Origin: Streptomyces rishiriensis
GTDB taxonomy: Bacteria; Actinomycetota; Actinomycetes; Streptomycetales; Streptomycetaceae
Length of the DNA: 64,000 nt
Reading direction: 5' to 3'
Assembly (NCBI RefSeq): GCF_003112535.1
Contig: NZ_BEWA01000002.1
Coordinates: 496,001 to 560,000 of the forward strand
This document shows positions 51,106-59,910 of this stretch, piece by piece. Below the pieces are notes generated by a model. The model was not told where the DNA came from. It searched no databases and was given only the letters and a program-made list of their open reading frames with translations. The translations under genes and the position numbers were made by a program. Positions within the stretch are counted from its first letter, which is position 1. The number at the start of each line of letters is the position of its first letter.

Positions 51106-51932
51106 GCCGTCGACTCCAGCAGGTACTGCGCGCGTCGCACCCGTGCGCGGTGCAGCCAGCGCAGCGGCGTCGTGCCGGTCTGCTCGCGGAAGCGGCGGTT
51201 GAGGCTGCGGGTGCTCATGCCGGCCCGCTCGGCGATCCGGTCCAGCGTCAGATCGTCGGCGCAGTTGTCCTCCAGCCAGACCAGGAGCGGTTCGAGGGTC
51301 GCGCCGGCCGGGGCGGGCGTCAGGTCCTGGGCGATGAACTGGGCCTGGCCGCCCTCCCGTTCGAGCGGCATGACCGACATGCGGGCGGCCTGCGCGGCGA
51401 TCGCCGAGCCGTAGTCGCCGCGGATCATGTGCAGGCACATGTCGAGGGCCGCCGCCGCGCCCGCCGAGGTGAGGAACCGGCCGTGGTCGACGTAGAGGAC
51501 GTTCGGGTCGACCTCCACCTTCGGGTAGCGCAGGGCGAGTTCGCGGGCTGCGTACCAGTGCGTGGTCGCGCGCAGCCCGTCCAGCAGGCCCGTCGCGGCG
51601 AACAGGAAGGCGCCGACGCACACGGAGGCGATCCGGGTGCCGTTCGCCGCCGCGTCGCGCAGCGCCTCCGCGACCCCGGGCGGCAGCTCCTGCGGCGGGT
51701 CGGCGACGCCCGGCAGGATGATCGTGTCCGCTTCGGCCAGCGCTTCGAGGCCGTACGGCGCGCGCACGGTGAACGCCCCCGCGCTCACCTCCCCGGAGGG
51801 GGACGGCGAGCAGACCCGCACCCGGTACGCGGGGCGGCCGTCGGGCAGCCGCGCCCAGCCGAAGGCGTCGATCGGGGCGGACAGATCGAAGGGGACGACC
51901 CCGTCCAGGACCAGTACGGCGACGGTGTGCAT
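50898..51932 (-). CDS. GlxA-family AraC transcriptional regulator
   Basis: 344 residues. N-terminal DJ-1/PfpI domain (VAVLVLDGVVPFDLSAPIDA; nucleophile-elbow-like SVCVGAFLFAATGLL) and C-terminal AraC helix-turn-helix pair from about residue 215 (LDRIAERAGMSTRSLNRRFR, then PVERIAAQTGFGSPTAFREC and FRKVAGTSPQGYRRAF). A ~30-residue Gly/Ala/Thr-rich tail follows. Regulates unknown genes; no neighbour obviously belongs to it. The start has only a weak ribosome site. Confidence 0.92.
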   Translation of the reverse strand: MHTVAVLVLDGVVPFDLSAPIDAFGWARLPDGRPAYRVRVCSPSPSGEVSAGAFTVRAPYGLEALAEADTIILPGVADPPQELPPGVAEALRDAAANGTRIASVCVGAFLFAATGLLDGLRATTHWYAARELALRYPKVEVDPNVLYVDHGRFLTSAGAAAALDMCLHMIRGDYGSAIAAQAARMSVMPLEREGGQAQFIAQDLTPAPAGATLEPLLVWLEDNCADDLTLDRIAERAGMSTRSLNRRFREQTGTTPLRWLHRARVRRAQYLLESTAYPVERIAAQTGFGSPTAFRECFRKVAGTSPQGYRRAFRSKESTGAGEGAGAGTSGRSTGAPRTDATRA

Positions 51933-51999
51933 GGCGAGAGCCTAGGCAGCCGACGGGATCACGCCAAGCCGGGAAGAGCGCGGCCGTTGCGGTGGGTAG

Positions 52000-52043
52000 G
52001 TGGTGGGCACGTGGTGGGTGCGTGGTGGGTGCGTGGTGGGTAC
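52000..52043. repeat. Four 11-bp tandem repeats
   Basis: Units of GTGGTGGGTGC (first and last diverged: GTGGTGGGCAC, GTGGTGGGTAC) between divergent regulator and DUF2269 genes. Confidence 0.88.
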
Positions 52044-52159
52044 GGTCGGCGTCCGCGGGTGTACGCGGACACGGCAGTCCGAATGGGGGTGCCGGAGCGC
52101 TGGCGGGAATCCGTCGGCCTCTGGCATTCTCGCCGCTTCCGCGTGATCTTCGCGCCCTC

Positions 52160-52165
52160 TAGCGT
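52160..52165 (+). promoter_or_regulatory. -10 box of a leaderless promoter
   Basis: TAGCGT six bases before GTG 52172; no ribosome site in front of the gene. Confidence 0.55.
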
Positions 52166-52171
52166 CGGCGC

Positions 52172-52621
52172 GTGACCAAGTTCCTCCTCGCCGTTCACGT
52201 CCTCGCCGCGATCGTCGCCGTCGGGCCCGTGACCGTCGCCGCCAGCATGTTCCCGCCCGCCGCGCGCAAGGCCCTGGCCGCGCCCGGGGACGCGGGCGCG
52301 GCCGGGACCGTGCGGCTGCTGCACCGCATCTGCCAGGTGTACGCGGCCGTCGGCATCGCCGTCCCCGTCTTCGGGTTCGCCACCGCGGGCGCCATGGGGG
52401 TGATGGGCGATCCCTGGCTGATCGCGTCGATCGTGCTGACCGTCCTCGCCGCGGCCGTCCTGCTGCTCCTCGTGCTGCCGCGGCAGGAGGTGCTCGTCGA
52501 GGAACGGGGGGAACCCCGCACGACCGTCCGACTCGCCATGTTCACCGGGGTGTTCAACCTGCTGTGGGCGACGGTGACGATCCTGATGATCGTCAGGCCG
52601 GGATCGACGACAGGGGCGTAG
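52172..52621 (+). CDS. DUF2269-like integral membrane protein
   Basis: 149 residues with four transmembrane helices (FLLAVHVLAAIVAVGPVTVA, VYAAVGIAVPVFGFATAGAM, PWLIASIVLTVLAAAVLLLL, LAMFTGVFNLLWATVTILMI). The opening helix with HVLAAI and GPV is typical of DUF2269 proteins. Function unknown. Probably translated from a leaderless mRNA starting at GTG. Confidence 0.78.
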   Translation: MTKFLLAVHVLAAIVAVGPVTVAASMFPPAARKALAAPGDAGAAGTVRLLHRICQVYAAVGIAVPVFGFATAGAMGVMGDPWLIASIVLTVLAAAVLLLLVLPRQEVLVEERGEPRTTVRLAMFTGVFNLLWATVTILMIVRPGSTTGA

Positions 52622-52694
52622 GCGATCCACGGCGGCCCGGCGGCCGGGCAGCCGGGACGGCCGGGGTGGGTGACGGCACCCACCCCTCGGGCCG

Positions 52695-54230
52695 CTACGC
52701 CGGCTTCGCCTCGCGGCCGGCCGTTCCCTTCGCGTCCGCCTGCGGCTCCGTCGCGTCCGCCTGCCGCTCCGTCGCGGTCAGGGGCTTGGCGATGTCCTCC
52801 AGGGAGCGTCGCTCGGCCTTGACCGCCAGGAACGCCGCGACCAGGCCCGCCAGGCACATCAGCGTCGCGCCGACGCAGAAGGCGAGGACCGTGTCGCCGA
52901 CCTTGCCGGTGTCGGTGAGCCGGGCGAACAGCAGGGGGCCGCTGATGCCGCCGGCGGCCGTGCCGAGGGCGTAGAAGAAGGCGATGGACATCGCACGGGT
53001 CTCCATGGGGAAGACCTCGGACACCGTCAGATAGGCGCTCGACGCGCCGGCCGACGCGAAGAACAGCACCACGCACCAGCAGGCCGTCATCGTCGTCGCG
53101 TTGAGCGAGCCCTGGTCGAAGAGCCAGGCCGTGGCGAACAGCAGCACACCCGACAGCAGATAGGTCGAGGAGATCATCACCCGGCGGCCGACCGTGTCGA
53201 ACAGCTTGCCCAGCAGCAGCGGGCCGCAGAAGTTGCCGATCGCGATGACGGCGAAGTAGTAGCCGGTGCTGCCGCTCGGCACGTCGAAGAACTTGGTCAG
53301 GATCGCGCCGAAGCCGAAGGTGATCGCGTTGTAGAGGAAGGCCTGGCCGATGAAGAGGGAGAAGCCGAGGGTCGCGCGGCGACGGTACTCGGAGAACACC
53401 GTGCGGGCGATCTCGACGAAGGAGACGCTGCGCCGCTGACGGATGGTGAGCTCGCCCTCGGCGCGCGGGAGCCGCTCCCCCTTGTCCTCCTCGATCTTGC
53501 GCTCGATGGAGGTGACGATCTCCTCGGCCTCGCGGTCGCGGCCGTGGATCAGCAGCCAGCGTGGGCTCTCCGGGACGTGCCGCCGTACGAGGAGGATCAC
53601 GAGGGCGAGGACGGCGCCCAGCGCGAACGTCAGCCGCCAGCCGACGTCGGCCGCGAAGATGTCCGTGTTCAGCGCGACGATCGACAGCAGCGACCCGGCG
53701 ACCGCGCCCAGCCAGAAGCTGCCGTTGATGATGAGGTCGACGCGCCCCCGGTACTGCGCCGGGATCAGCTCGTCGATCGCGGAGTTGATGGCCGCGTACT
53801 CGCCGCCGATGCCGAAGCCGGTGAGGAAGCGGAAGAGCAGGAACCACCAGGTGTCGAAGGAGACGGCGGTCAGGGCGGTGGCCGCCAGATACACCGCGAG
53901 GGTGATCATGAAGAGCTTCTTGCGGCCCCACTTGTCGGTCAGCCGGCCCCAGAAGAGCGCCCCGGCGCAGGCGCCCGCCACATAGAGCGCGGCCGCGATG
54001 CCGGTGACCTGCCCGGAGGTGATGGGCAGGCCGCTGCCCGGCTCGGACAGCCGGCTCGCGATGTTCCCGACGACCGTGACCTCCAGGCCGTCCAGGATCC
54101 ACACGGTGCCCAGTCCGAAGACGATGGTCCAGTGCCAGCGCGACCAGGGCAGCCGGTCCAGGCGGGCGGGGATGTCAGTGGTGATCGTGCGGTCTCTCTC
54201 GGCCGGCACGGCAGCTTCGGCGCTGGTCAT
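52695..54230 (-). CDS. MFS transporter, sugar/aromatic-acid porter type
   Basis: 511 residues with 12 transmembrane helices. Family landmarks: GRLTDKWGRKKLFM after helix 2, RFLTGFGIGGEYAA in helix 4, VPESPRWLLIHGRDREAEEI before the central loop, and a second-half copy LGKLFDTVGRRVMIS. The acidic Asp in WILDGLEVTVVG (helix 1) suggests proton coupling. A ~45-residue hydrophilic tail (ERQADATEPQADAKGT) ends the protein. Substrate not predictable. ATG 54230 lies three bases after GGAGGGAG. Confidence 0.92.
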   Translation of the reverse strand: MTSAEAAVPAERDRTITTDIPARLDRLPWSRWHWTIVFGLGTVWILDGLEVTVVGNIASRLSEPGSGLPITSGQVTGIAAALYVAGACAGALFWGRLTDKWGRKKLFMITLAVYLAATALTAVSFDTWWFLLFRFLTGFGIGGEYAAINSAIDELIPAQYRGRVDLIINGSFWLGAVAGSLLSIVALNTDIFAADVGWRLTFALGAVLALVILLVRRHVPESPRWLLIHGRDREAEEIVTSIERKIEEDKGERLPRAEGELTIRQRRSVSFVEIARTVFSEYRRRATLGFSLFIGQAFLYNAITFGFGAILTKFFDVPSGSTGYYFAVIAIGNFCGPLLLGKLFDTVGRRVMISSTYLLSGVLLFATAWLFDQGSLNATTMTACWCVVLFFASAGASSAYLTVSEVFPMETRAMSIAFFYALGTAAGGISGPLLFARLTDTGKVGDTVLAFCVGATLMCLAGLVAAFLAVKAERRSLEDIAKPLTATERQADATEPQADAKGTAGREAKPA

Positions 54231-54323
54231 GGGCTCCCTCCTCGGCACACGCTCGTCGTCGAGCGGAACGCGGTCCGTGTTCCCGCGACCAGTGCCTTTA
54301 AGCCCCGCCCGCCCGCGCCGCGC

Positions 54324-55637
54324 TCACGCCCCCAGCGCCCGCGCCACGGTGTAGATCAGCAACCCGGCCAGCGAGCCCACCACCGTGCCGTTGATCCGGA
54401 TGAACTGCAGGTCCCGGCCGATGTTCGCCTCGATCTTGCGGGTGGTGTGCTCGGCGTCCCAGCTCGCGACCGTGTCGGTGATCAGCGAGGTGATCTCCTT
54501 CCGGTACGTCGTGACGACGTGCACCGCGGCGCCCTCGACCCAGCTGTCGACCTTCTCCTGCACCTTGGGCTCGGTCGCCATCCGGGCCCCCAGCGACAGC
54601 AGCGAGGCCCGCACGCGCAGACGCAGTTCGCTGCGCTCGTCCTCCGCCGCCGCGACGATCATGGAGCGGACGGCGGTCCACGCGGACGCGATCAGGTCCT
54701 GGACCTCGCCCCGGCCCAGCACCTCGCCCTTGAGCCGCTCCACCCGCGCGCGGGTGTCCGTGTCGGACTGCAGGTCGGCGGCGAAGTCGGTGAGGAACCG
54801 GTCGAGGGCGCCCCGGGCCGGGTGGGAGGGCATGTCCCGCATCTCCGCGCAGAAGCGCAGCAGTTCCTTGTAGACGCGCTCGCCGACCTTCTTGTCGACG
54901 AACCGGGGGGTCCAGCCGGGCGCGCCGCCCTGCACGGCGTCCATCACCGAGTCGGCGTGCAGCACCAGCCAGTCGTGCGCCCGGGACACCACCAGGTCGA
55001 CGGCGCGCCGGTGGCCGCCGTCCACGACGATCCGCTCCAGCAGCTTTCCCATGCCCGGCGCGATCTCCTGGGCGTCGGCGCGCCGTGTGATCGCCTCCCC
55101 CACCACCGCCTGGACGTCCGAGTCGCGCAGCACCGTCAGCGCGCCGCGCAACGCCGTCGCGAGCTCCGCCGTCACCCGGTCGGCGTGCGCGGGATCCGCC
55201 AGCCAGACGCCCAGCCGGGTGCCGATGCCCACCGCGCGCAGCCGCTGACGCACCACGTCCTCGGAGAGGAAGTTCTCGCCGACGAACTCGCCCAGCGAGA
55301 CGCCGAGCTGGTCCTTCTTGTGGGGGATGATGGCCGTGTGCGGGATGGGCAGGCCGAGCGGGTGACGGAACAGCGCCGTGACCGCGAACCAGTCGGCGAG
55401 CGCGCCGACCATGCCCGCCTCCGCGGCCGCCGCCACATAGCCGGCCCAGGCGCCCGCGCCCCGGTGGGAGGCCCACTCGGCGAGGACGTACACCACGGCC
55501 ACGAACAGCAGCAGCCCGGCCGCGGTGAGCTTCATCTGCCGCACCCCGCGCTGTTTCTCCTCGTCCGCGGGGGTGAAGGAGGTCATGGCCCGGTAGGACG
55601 AGGCCGCCTCCGGTGCTGCCGCTTCGGTACGTTCCAT
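54324..55637 (-). CDS. DUF445 membrane protein
   Basis: 437 residues. One N-terminal helix (LTAAGLLLFVAVVYVLAEWA), then the DUF445 signature AEAGMVGALADWFAVTALFR with HPLGLPIPHTAIIPHKKDQL, a long alpha-helical region, and a C-terminal helix (GTVVGSLAGLLIYTVARAL). Members are thought to span the membrane at both ends with a helical stalk; function unknown. ATG 55637 is preceded by GGTGGAG. Divergent from the SGNH hydrolase gene. Confidence 0.88.
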   Translation of the reverse strand: MERTEAAAPEAASSYRAMTSFTPADEEKQRGVRQMKLTAAGLLLFVAVVYVLAEWASHRGAGAWAGYVAAAAEAGMVGALADWFAVTALFRHPLGLPIPHTAIIPHKKDQLGVSLGEFVGENFLSEDVVRQRLRAVGIGTRLGVWLADPAHADRVTAELATALRGALTVLRDSDVQAVVGEAITRRADAQEIAPGMGKLLERIVVDGGHRRAVDLVVSRAHDWLVLHADSVMDAVQGGAPGWTPRFVDKKVGERVYKELLRFCAEMRDMPSHPARGALDRFLTDFAADLQSDTDTRARVERLKGEVLGRGEVQDLIASAWTAVRSMIVAAAEDERSELRLRVRASLLSLGARMATEPKVQEKVDSWVEGAAVHVVTTYRKEITSLITDTVASWDAEHTTRKIEANIGRDLQFIRINGTVVGSLAGLLIYTVARALGA

Positions 55638-55800
55638 CTGCTCCACCCGTTCGGTGATCCCGCACACATTGTCCCTTCCTGACCGACTCCTGGAACGGAA
55701 CAAGAGTTCCCGTCGTCTGTCGGAACGGGGAGATCAAGGGCGAACTCCTGCACCGATCCGGAGCCCCAAGCTCCCCGCGCATGAGGAGACACGCACCCGC

Positions 55801-57135
55801 ATGACCGCCAAGCACCATGGTTATGCCCTGCTGTCGGCGATCGTCGCCCTCGTCATGGGCCTGTCCGCCGCGATCTACGTCACCGCCGCCGCCGAACACG
55901 GCCCCGGGCACCGCCGTGCGGGGGACTCCGTCGCCGCGGGCCCCGGCCCGTACCACGCGGCCCCCGTGTCCACCGGCGTCTGGGTGGGCGCCTGGGCGGC
56001 GGCCCCGGCCGGCGCGGAACCGGGCACCGCGGCCGACGGCATGGCGGGCCGCACGGTCCGCAACGTCGTGCACACCGGCGTCGGCGGGAGCGCCGCCCGC
56101 GTCACCCTGTCCAACCTCTACGGCGACCGCCCGCTCACCGTCACCCACGCCACGCTCGCCGTCGCCGCCCACGACGACAGCCCGGCCGCCGACCCCGACA
56201 CCCTGCGCCGTCTCACCTTCGCCGGCGCCGACGCCGTCGTCGTCCCGGCCGGCGGACAGAGCGTCAGCGACGCCGTCGCCGTCACCGTGCCGCACGACGC
56301 GGACGTCCTGGTCAGCGTCTACTCCCCCACCTCCGCGGGGCCCGTCACCTACCACCCCCGCGCCCGGCAGACCAGCTACGTCGCCGAGGGCCAGTCCACC
56401 GAGGACACCAGCGGCGCGGCGTTCACCGAGACCACCCCCTACTGGCGCTACCTGACCGCGCTGGACGTGCTCGGCGACGAGGCCGACGGCACCGTCGTCG
56501 CGCTCGGCGACTCCATCACCGACGGCGTCACCTCCACCTCCGGCGCGAACCGCCGCTGGCCCGACGCCCTCGCCGACCGGCTGCGGGCCGCTCTCGCCGC
56601 CGACGGCGCCGCACCCCGCTACGCCGTCGTCAACGCCGGCATCAGCGGCAACCGGCTCCTCGCCGACGACCCACGGCGCGGCGCCTCCGGCCTGAACCGC
56701 TTCGACCGCGACGTCCTCGGCCGCCCCGGCGTCAAGGCCGTCGTCATCGACCTCGGCATCAACGACATCCTGCGCGACCGGACGCTCGCCGACCCGCAGG
56801 CGATCGTGGCCGGCCTGCGCACCCTCGCCCACCGCGCCCACGCCCACGGCATCCGGGTCGTCGGCGCCACCCTCACACCGTTCCGCGGCCACCGCGGCTA
56901 CAGCGCCGCCCGTGAGAACGTGCGGCAGCAGGTCAACCGGGCGATCCGCACGGACGGCCTGTTCGACGAGGTCGTCGACTTCGACACGGCGCTGCGCGAC
57001 CCGTACGACCCGCGCAGCCTGCGCCCGGAGTACGACTCCGGCGACCATCTGCACCCCAGCGACCGCGGCTACCGCACCATGGCGCAGAGCCTGGACCTGG
57101 AGAAGCTGTCCGGCTCCGCGCCCGCCCGGCTGTAG
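55801..57135 (+). CDS. Secreted SGNH/GDSL hydrolase
   Basis: 444-residue extracellular esterase/lipase-like enzyme. One N-terminal signal or anchor helix (ALLSAIVALVMGLSAAIYVT), a ~190-residue beta-rich domain (VRNVVHTGVGGSAARVTLSN), then the SGNH domain: Ser in VALGDSITDG (about residue 236), Gly/Asn in NAGISGNRLL, Asn in DLGINDIL and the Asp-His pair in GDHLHPSDRGY (about 416). Acts on ester or acyl groups of polysaccharide or lipid; substrate not given by sequence. ATG 55801 has GAGGAGA 11 bases upstream. Confidence 0.92.
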   Translation: MTAKHHGYALLSAIVALVMGLSAAIYVTAAAEHGPGHRRAGDSVAAGPGPYHAAPVSTGVWVGAWAAAPAGAEPGTAADGMAGRTVRNVVHTGVGGSAARVTLSNLYGDRPLTVTHATLAVAAHDDSPAADPDTLRRLTFAGADAVVVPAGGQSVSDAVAVTVPHDADVLVSVYSPTSAGPVTYHPRARQTSYVAEGQSTEDTSGAAFTETTPYWRYLTALDVLGDEADGTVVALGDSITDGVTSTSGANRRWPDALADRLRAALAADGAAPRYAVVNAGISGNRLLADDPRRGASGLNRFDRDVLGRPGVKAVVIDLGINDILRDRTLADPQAIVAGLRTLAHRAHAHGIRVVGATLTPFRGHRGYSAARENVRQQVNRAIRTDGLFDEVVDFDTALRDPYDPRSLRPEYDSGDHLHPSDRGYRTMAQSLDLEKLSGSAPARL

Positions 57136-57226
57136 CAGCCGCCCCCGCTCCCCGCTTCCCGCGAAGGGCCCCACGTCCCCGCGTTCCCGGGCTCCCGGGC
57201 CGCCGCGGCCCGCGAGGACCGGGCCG

Positions 57227-58057
57227 TCAGTCCTCGTAGTGCCGCTCCCGCCCCTCCCGGCGCTCCTCCCGCTGCCGCCCGCGCCGGCGGCCGTGCTCGT
57301 GCAACAGGTCCTTGTGGCTCTCCCGTACCCGGCGGTGCGCGTCGTGCGTCTCGTCCCGGAGGGCGGAGCGCAGCTCGCGCCGGGCGGCCCCGCGGTCCCG
57401 CTTCTCCTGCTGCCGGGCCGCCCGCGTCTTCTTGCGCTCGACCCCGACGCCGCCCCAGAAGGCGAACCCGGTGACGACCACCCGCGGCCCGCCCGGATCC
57501 CCCGCGGCCCCGCTCCCGTCCTGGTCGAAGCCGCCCATCACCCCGACGCCGCGCACCACGACCTCGACGCCCGGCGGCACGACGATCTGCACCCCGCCCA
57601 TGATCGCCACACAGGTGATCTCGACCTCGGCCGCCGAGAAGTCCGCCTCGCGCAGGTCGATCTCACCGCCGCCCATCAGAGCGACACAGGTGAAGCGCCG
57701 CGGAACCGTCCAGCGGCCCTTGCGCTGGAAGCCGGACATCACCGCCACGGCCCACGACGAGGACCCCTCGCCGCCCACCATCCGCCCGGCCCAACCCCCC
57801 TCCCCCGAAGGCTCCTTGTGCAACGACACGACCGGCGGCGGGACGACGCCGGGCACCGGCAGATCCCGGGTGATCGGCGTCAACTCCCCGTAGGTGCGCG
57901 CCTTGTACGTCTCCTCCAGCCGCTCCTCGAACTCCGCCATGTCGAGACGCCCCTCGGCCAGGGCGTCCCGCAGCACCTCGGCGACCCGCTCACGATCGGC
58001 GTCGGAGGCACGAAGGTCCGGACGAGCCGGAAGGCCCGGGACTGCGTCGTCGGTCAT
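57227..58057 (-). CDS. DUF1707 / LiaF-like cell-wall-stress protein
   Basis: 276 residues. N-terminal DUF1707 (LRASDADRERVAEVLRDALA, EGRLDMAEFEERLEETYKAR), then a beta-helix-like region resembling LiaF/DUF2154 (CVALMGGGEIDLREADF, ITCVAIMGGVQIVVPPGVEV, GVGVMGGF), and a highly charged C-terminus (RKKTRAARQQEKRDRGAARR). No transmembrane helix. LiaF-type domains act in envelope-stress sensing. Starts nine bases after the ATPase gene, so it ends the ABC operon. Confidence 0.85.
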   Translation of the reverse strand: MTDDAVPGLPARPDLRASDADRERVAEVLRDALAEGRLDMAEFEERLEETYKARTYGELTPITRDLPVPGVVPPPVVSLHKEPSGEGGWAGRMVGGEGSSSWAVAVMSGFQRKGRWTVPRRFTCVALMGGGEIDLREADFSAAEVEITCVAIMGGVQIVVPPGVEVVVRGVGVMGGFDQDGSGAAGDPGGPRVVVTGFAFWGGVGVERKKTRAARQQEKRDRGAARRELRSALRDETHDAHRRVRESHKDLLHEHGRRRGRQREERREGRERHYED

Positions 58058-58066
58058 GTCAGCAGC

Positions 58067-59089
58067 CTACGAGTTCCCCGCCCCCGGCACCACGGCCTGC
58101 CGCTCCGGCAGGCCTTCGCCCGAACCCCCCGGCGCGTACAGCATCTTCGCGATCACCGCCTCGATGTCCGGCTCCCGCACCGACAGATCCACCAGCGGGT
58201 ACCGCTCCGCGATGTGCGCCACCAGCGGAGCCGCCGACGCCGACGCCGGGAACGCCAGCCACTGACGCGGACCCTCCACCTTCACCACCCGCGCCGCCTC
58301 CCCCGCCTCGATCGGCGGGAACTCCCGCTCCAGATCCACCACCAGCGTCCGCTCGCTCTCACCCGCCTCGTGCAGCCCCGCCAGCGCGCCGTCGTACACC
58401 AGCCGGCCGTGGTCGATGACCATCACCCGCGAGCACAACTGCTCGATGTCCTGCAGGTCGTGCGTGGTGAGCAGCACCGTCGTGCCGCGCTCGGCGTTCA
58501 GCTCCCGCAGGAACTCCCGCACCCGCGCCTTGGAGACCACGTCCAGGCCGATCGTCGGCTCGTCCAGATACAGCACCTCCGGATCGTGCAGCAGCGCCGC
58601 CACGATGTCGCCGCGCATCCGCTGCCCGAGCGACAACTGGCGCACCGGCACCTCCAACAGCGCGGACAGGTCCAGCAGTTCGACCAGGCGGTCCAGGTTC
58701 TCCCGGTAACGCCCGTCCGGAATGCGGTACATGCGGTGCATCAGCCGGTACGAGTCGATCAGCGGAAGGTCCCACCACAGCGTCGTACGCTGACCGAACA
58801 CCACCCCTATCCGATGCGCCAGCCGCGTCCGCTCCCGCGCCGGATCGAACCCCGCGACCCGCAACCGGCCCCCGCTCGGCGTCAGGATCCCCGTCAGCAT
58901 CTTGATCGTCGTCGACTTCCCGGCCCCGTTCGGCCCGATGTAGCCGACCATCTCGCCGCGCGCCACCCGGAAGGAGATCTCGTCGACCGCCCGTACCCGC
59001 CGCAGCTCCCGCCTCAGGAAACCGGTCCTGCGACGCACGTCGAAGACCTTCTCCACCCGGTCCACCTCGATGAGCGCACTCTCCGACAC
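58067..59089 (-). CDS. ABC transporter ATPase, NatA-like
   Basis: 340 residues. Walker A GPNGAGKS, Q-loop GVVFGQRTTLWW, signature LSLGQRMRGD, Walker B VLYLDEPTIGLD, H-loop THDLQDIE. Signature LSLGQ and the extended C-terminal domain match the subgroup that works with ABC-2/DUF990 permeases. GTG start; seven bases after the second permease gene. Powers the two-permease exporter encoded upstream. Confidence 0.92.
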   Translation of the reverse strand: MSESALIEVDRVEKVFDVRRRTGFLRRELRRVRAVDEISFRVARGEMVGYIGPNGAGKSTTIKMLTGILTPSGGRLRVAGFDPARERTRLAHRIGVVFGQRTTLWWDLPLIDSYRLMHRMYRIPDGRYRENLDRLVELLDLSALLEVPVRQLSLGQRMRGDIVAALLHDPEVLYLDEPTIGLDVVSKARVREFLRELNAERGTTVLLTTHDLQDIEQLCSRVMVIDHGRLVYDGALAGLHEAGESERTLVVDLEREFPPIEAGEAARVVKVEGPRQWLAFPASASAAPLVAHIAERYPLVDLSVREPDIEAVIAKMLYAPGGSGEGLPERQAVVPGAGNS

Positions 59090-59096
59090 CGTCGCC

Positions 59097-59900
59097 TCAA
59101 CTCCCCGTACTCCGGTACGACCTCAGTCCGACCCGCCACGCGAGCCCCGCCGCCGCGCAGCACACCGACGCGACCAGCGGCGGCGCGAACGCCGCCCACT
59201 GCGGCAGCCCCAGCGGGTAGGGCCGCCCCAACACATACGACGCAGGAACCCAGTTGACGAACGCCAGCGGGAACACGAACGTCACCCCGCGCACCAGCTT
59301 CACGCCGAACACCGTCGGCGGATACTGCAACAACGTCTGACCGCCGTACGTGAACGCCGCCTGCACCTCCGCCGCGTCCTGCGCGACGAACTGGAAGGCC
59401 GCGCCCGCCACGAACACCGACCCGAAGATCACCCCACCGCTCACCAGCATCACCGGCACCAGCAGCACCTTCTGCGGCGACCACGCCACGTCCGTCGCCA
59501 CCAGCGCGTACCCGAACACCGCCGTCCCCTGGAGGATCCGGCTCACCCGGCGCAGCGCGAACCGGTCCGCGGCGACCTGGGCCAGCACCGGCGCCGGCCG
59601 CACCAGGAGGGTGTCCAGCGTCCCGTCCCGGACCCGCGTCCCCAGCCGGCCCGCCGAGCCGATCGCCAGATCCGCGAACCCGAACGACATCGCCGACAAC
59701 CCGTACAGAAACGCGATCTCCGGCAACGAGTAGCCGCCGAGCACGTCGACCTGCGAGAACATCAGCAAGATCGCGACAAAATCCAGCCCGGTCACCAGCA
59801 GACCGCCCACCGCCGTCATCAGGAACGACACCCGATAGGCCAGCGTCGAGCGGATCCACATCCCCGCGATCAGCCGGTACGCCCGCAGCCCCTCCGCCAC
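59097..59900 (-). CDS. ABC-2-type permease (DUF990-like), second subunit
   Basis: 267 residues with six transmembrane helices (SFLMTAVGGLLVTGLDFVAI through PQWAAFAPPLVASVCCAAAG). Contains LGTRVRDGTLDTLLVRPAP, the positively charged linker characteristic of the family. GTG 59900 follows GAGGG at six to seven bases; GTG 59918 is possible and would overlap the previous gene. Pairs with the permease gene just upstream. Confidence 0.88.
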   Translation of the reverse strand: MAEGLRAYRLIAGMWIRSTLAYRVSFLMTAVGGLLVTGLDFVAILLMFSQVDVLGGYSLPEIAFLYGLSAMSFGFADLAIGSAGRLGTRVRDGTLDTLLVRPAPVLAQVAADRFALRRVSRILQGTAVFGYALVATDVAWSPQKVLLVPVMLVSGGVIFGSVFVAGAAFQFVAQDAAEVQAAFTYGGQTLLQYPPTVFGVKLVRGVTFVFPLAFVNWVPASYVLGRPYPLGLPQWAAFAPPLVASVCCAAAGLAWRVGLRSYRSTGS

Positions 59901-59910
59901 CCGGCCGCCC

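Noticed and set aside
54298..57174. A 958-codon minus-strand reading spanning the DUF445 and SGNH genes
   Set aside because: It crosses two well-supported genes in other frames and shows only shadow composition.
56912..59257. A 781-codon plus-strand reading over the DUF1707 and ABC ATPase genes
   Set aside because: Pro/Arg/His-rich shadow composition; the minus strand encodes intact Walker and signature motifs.
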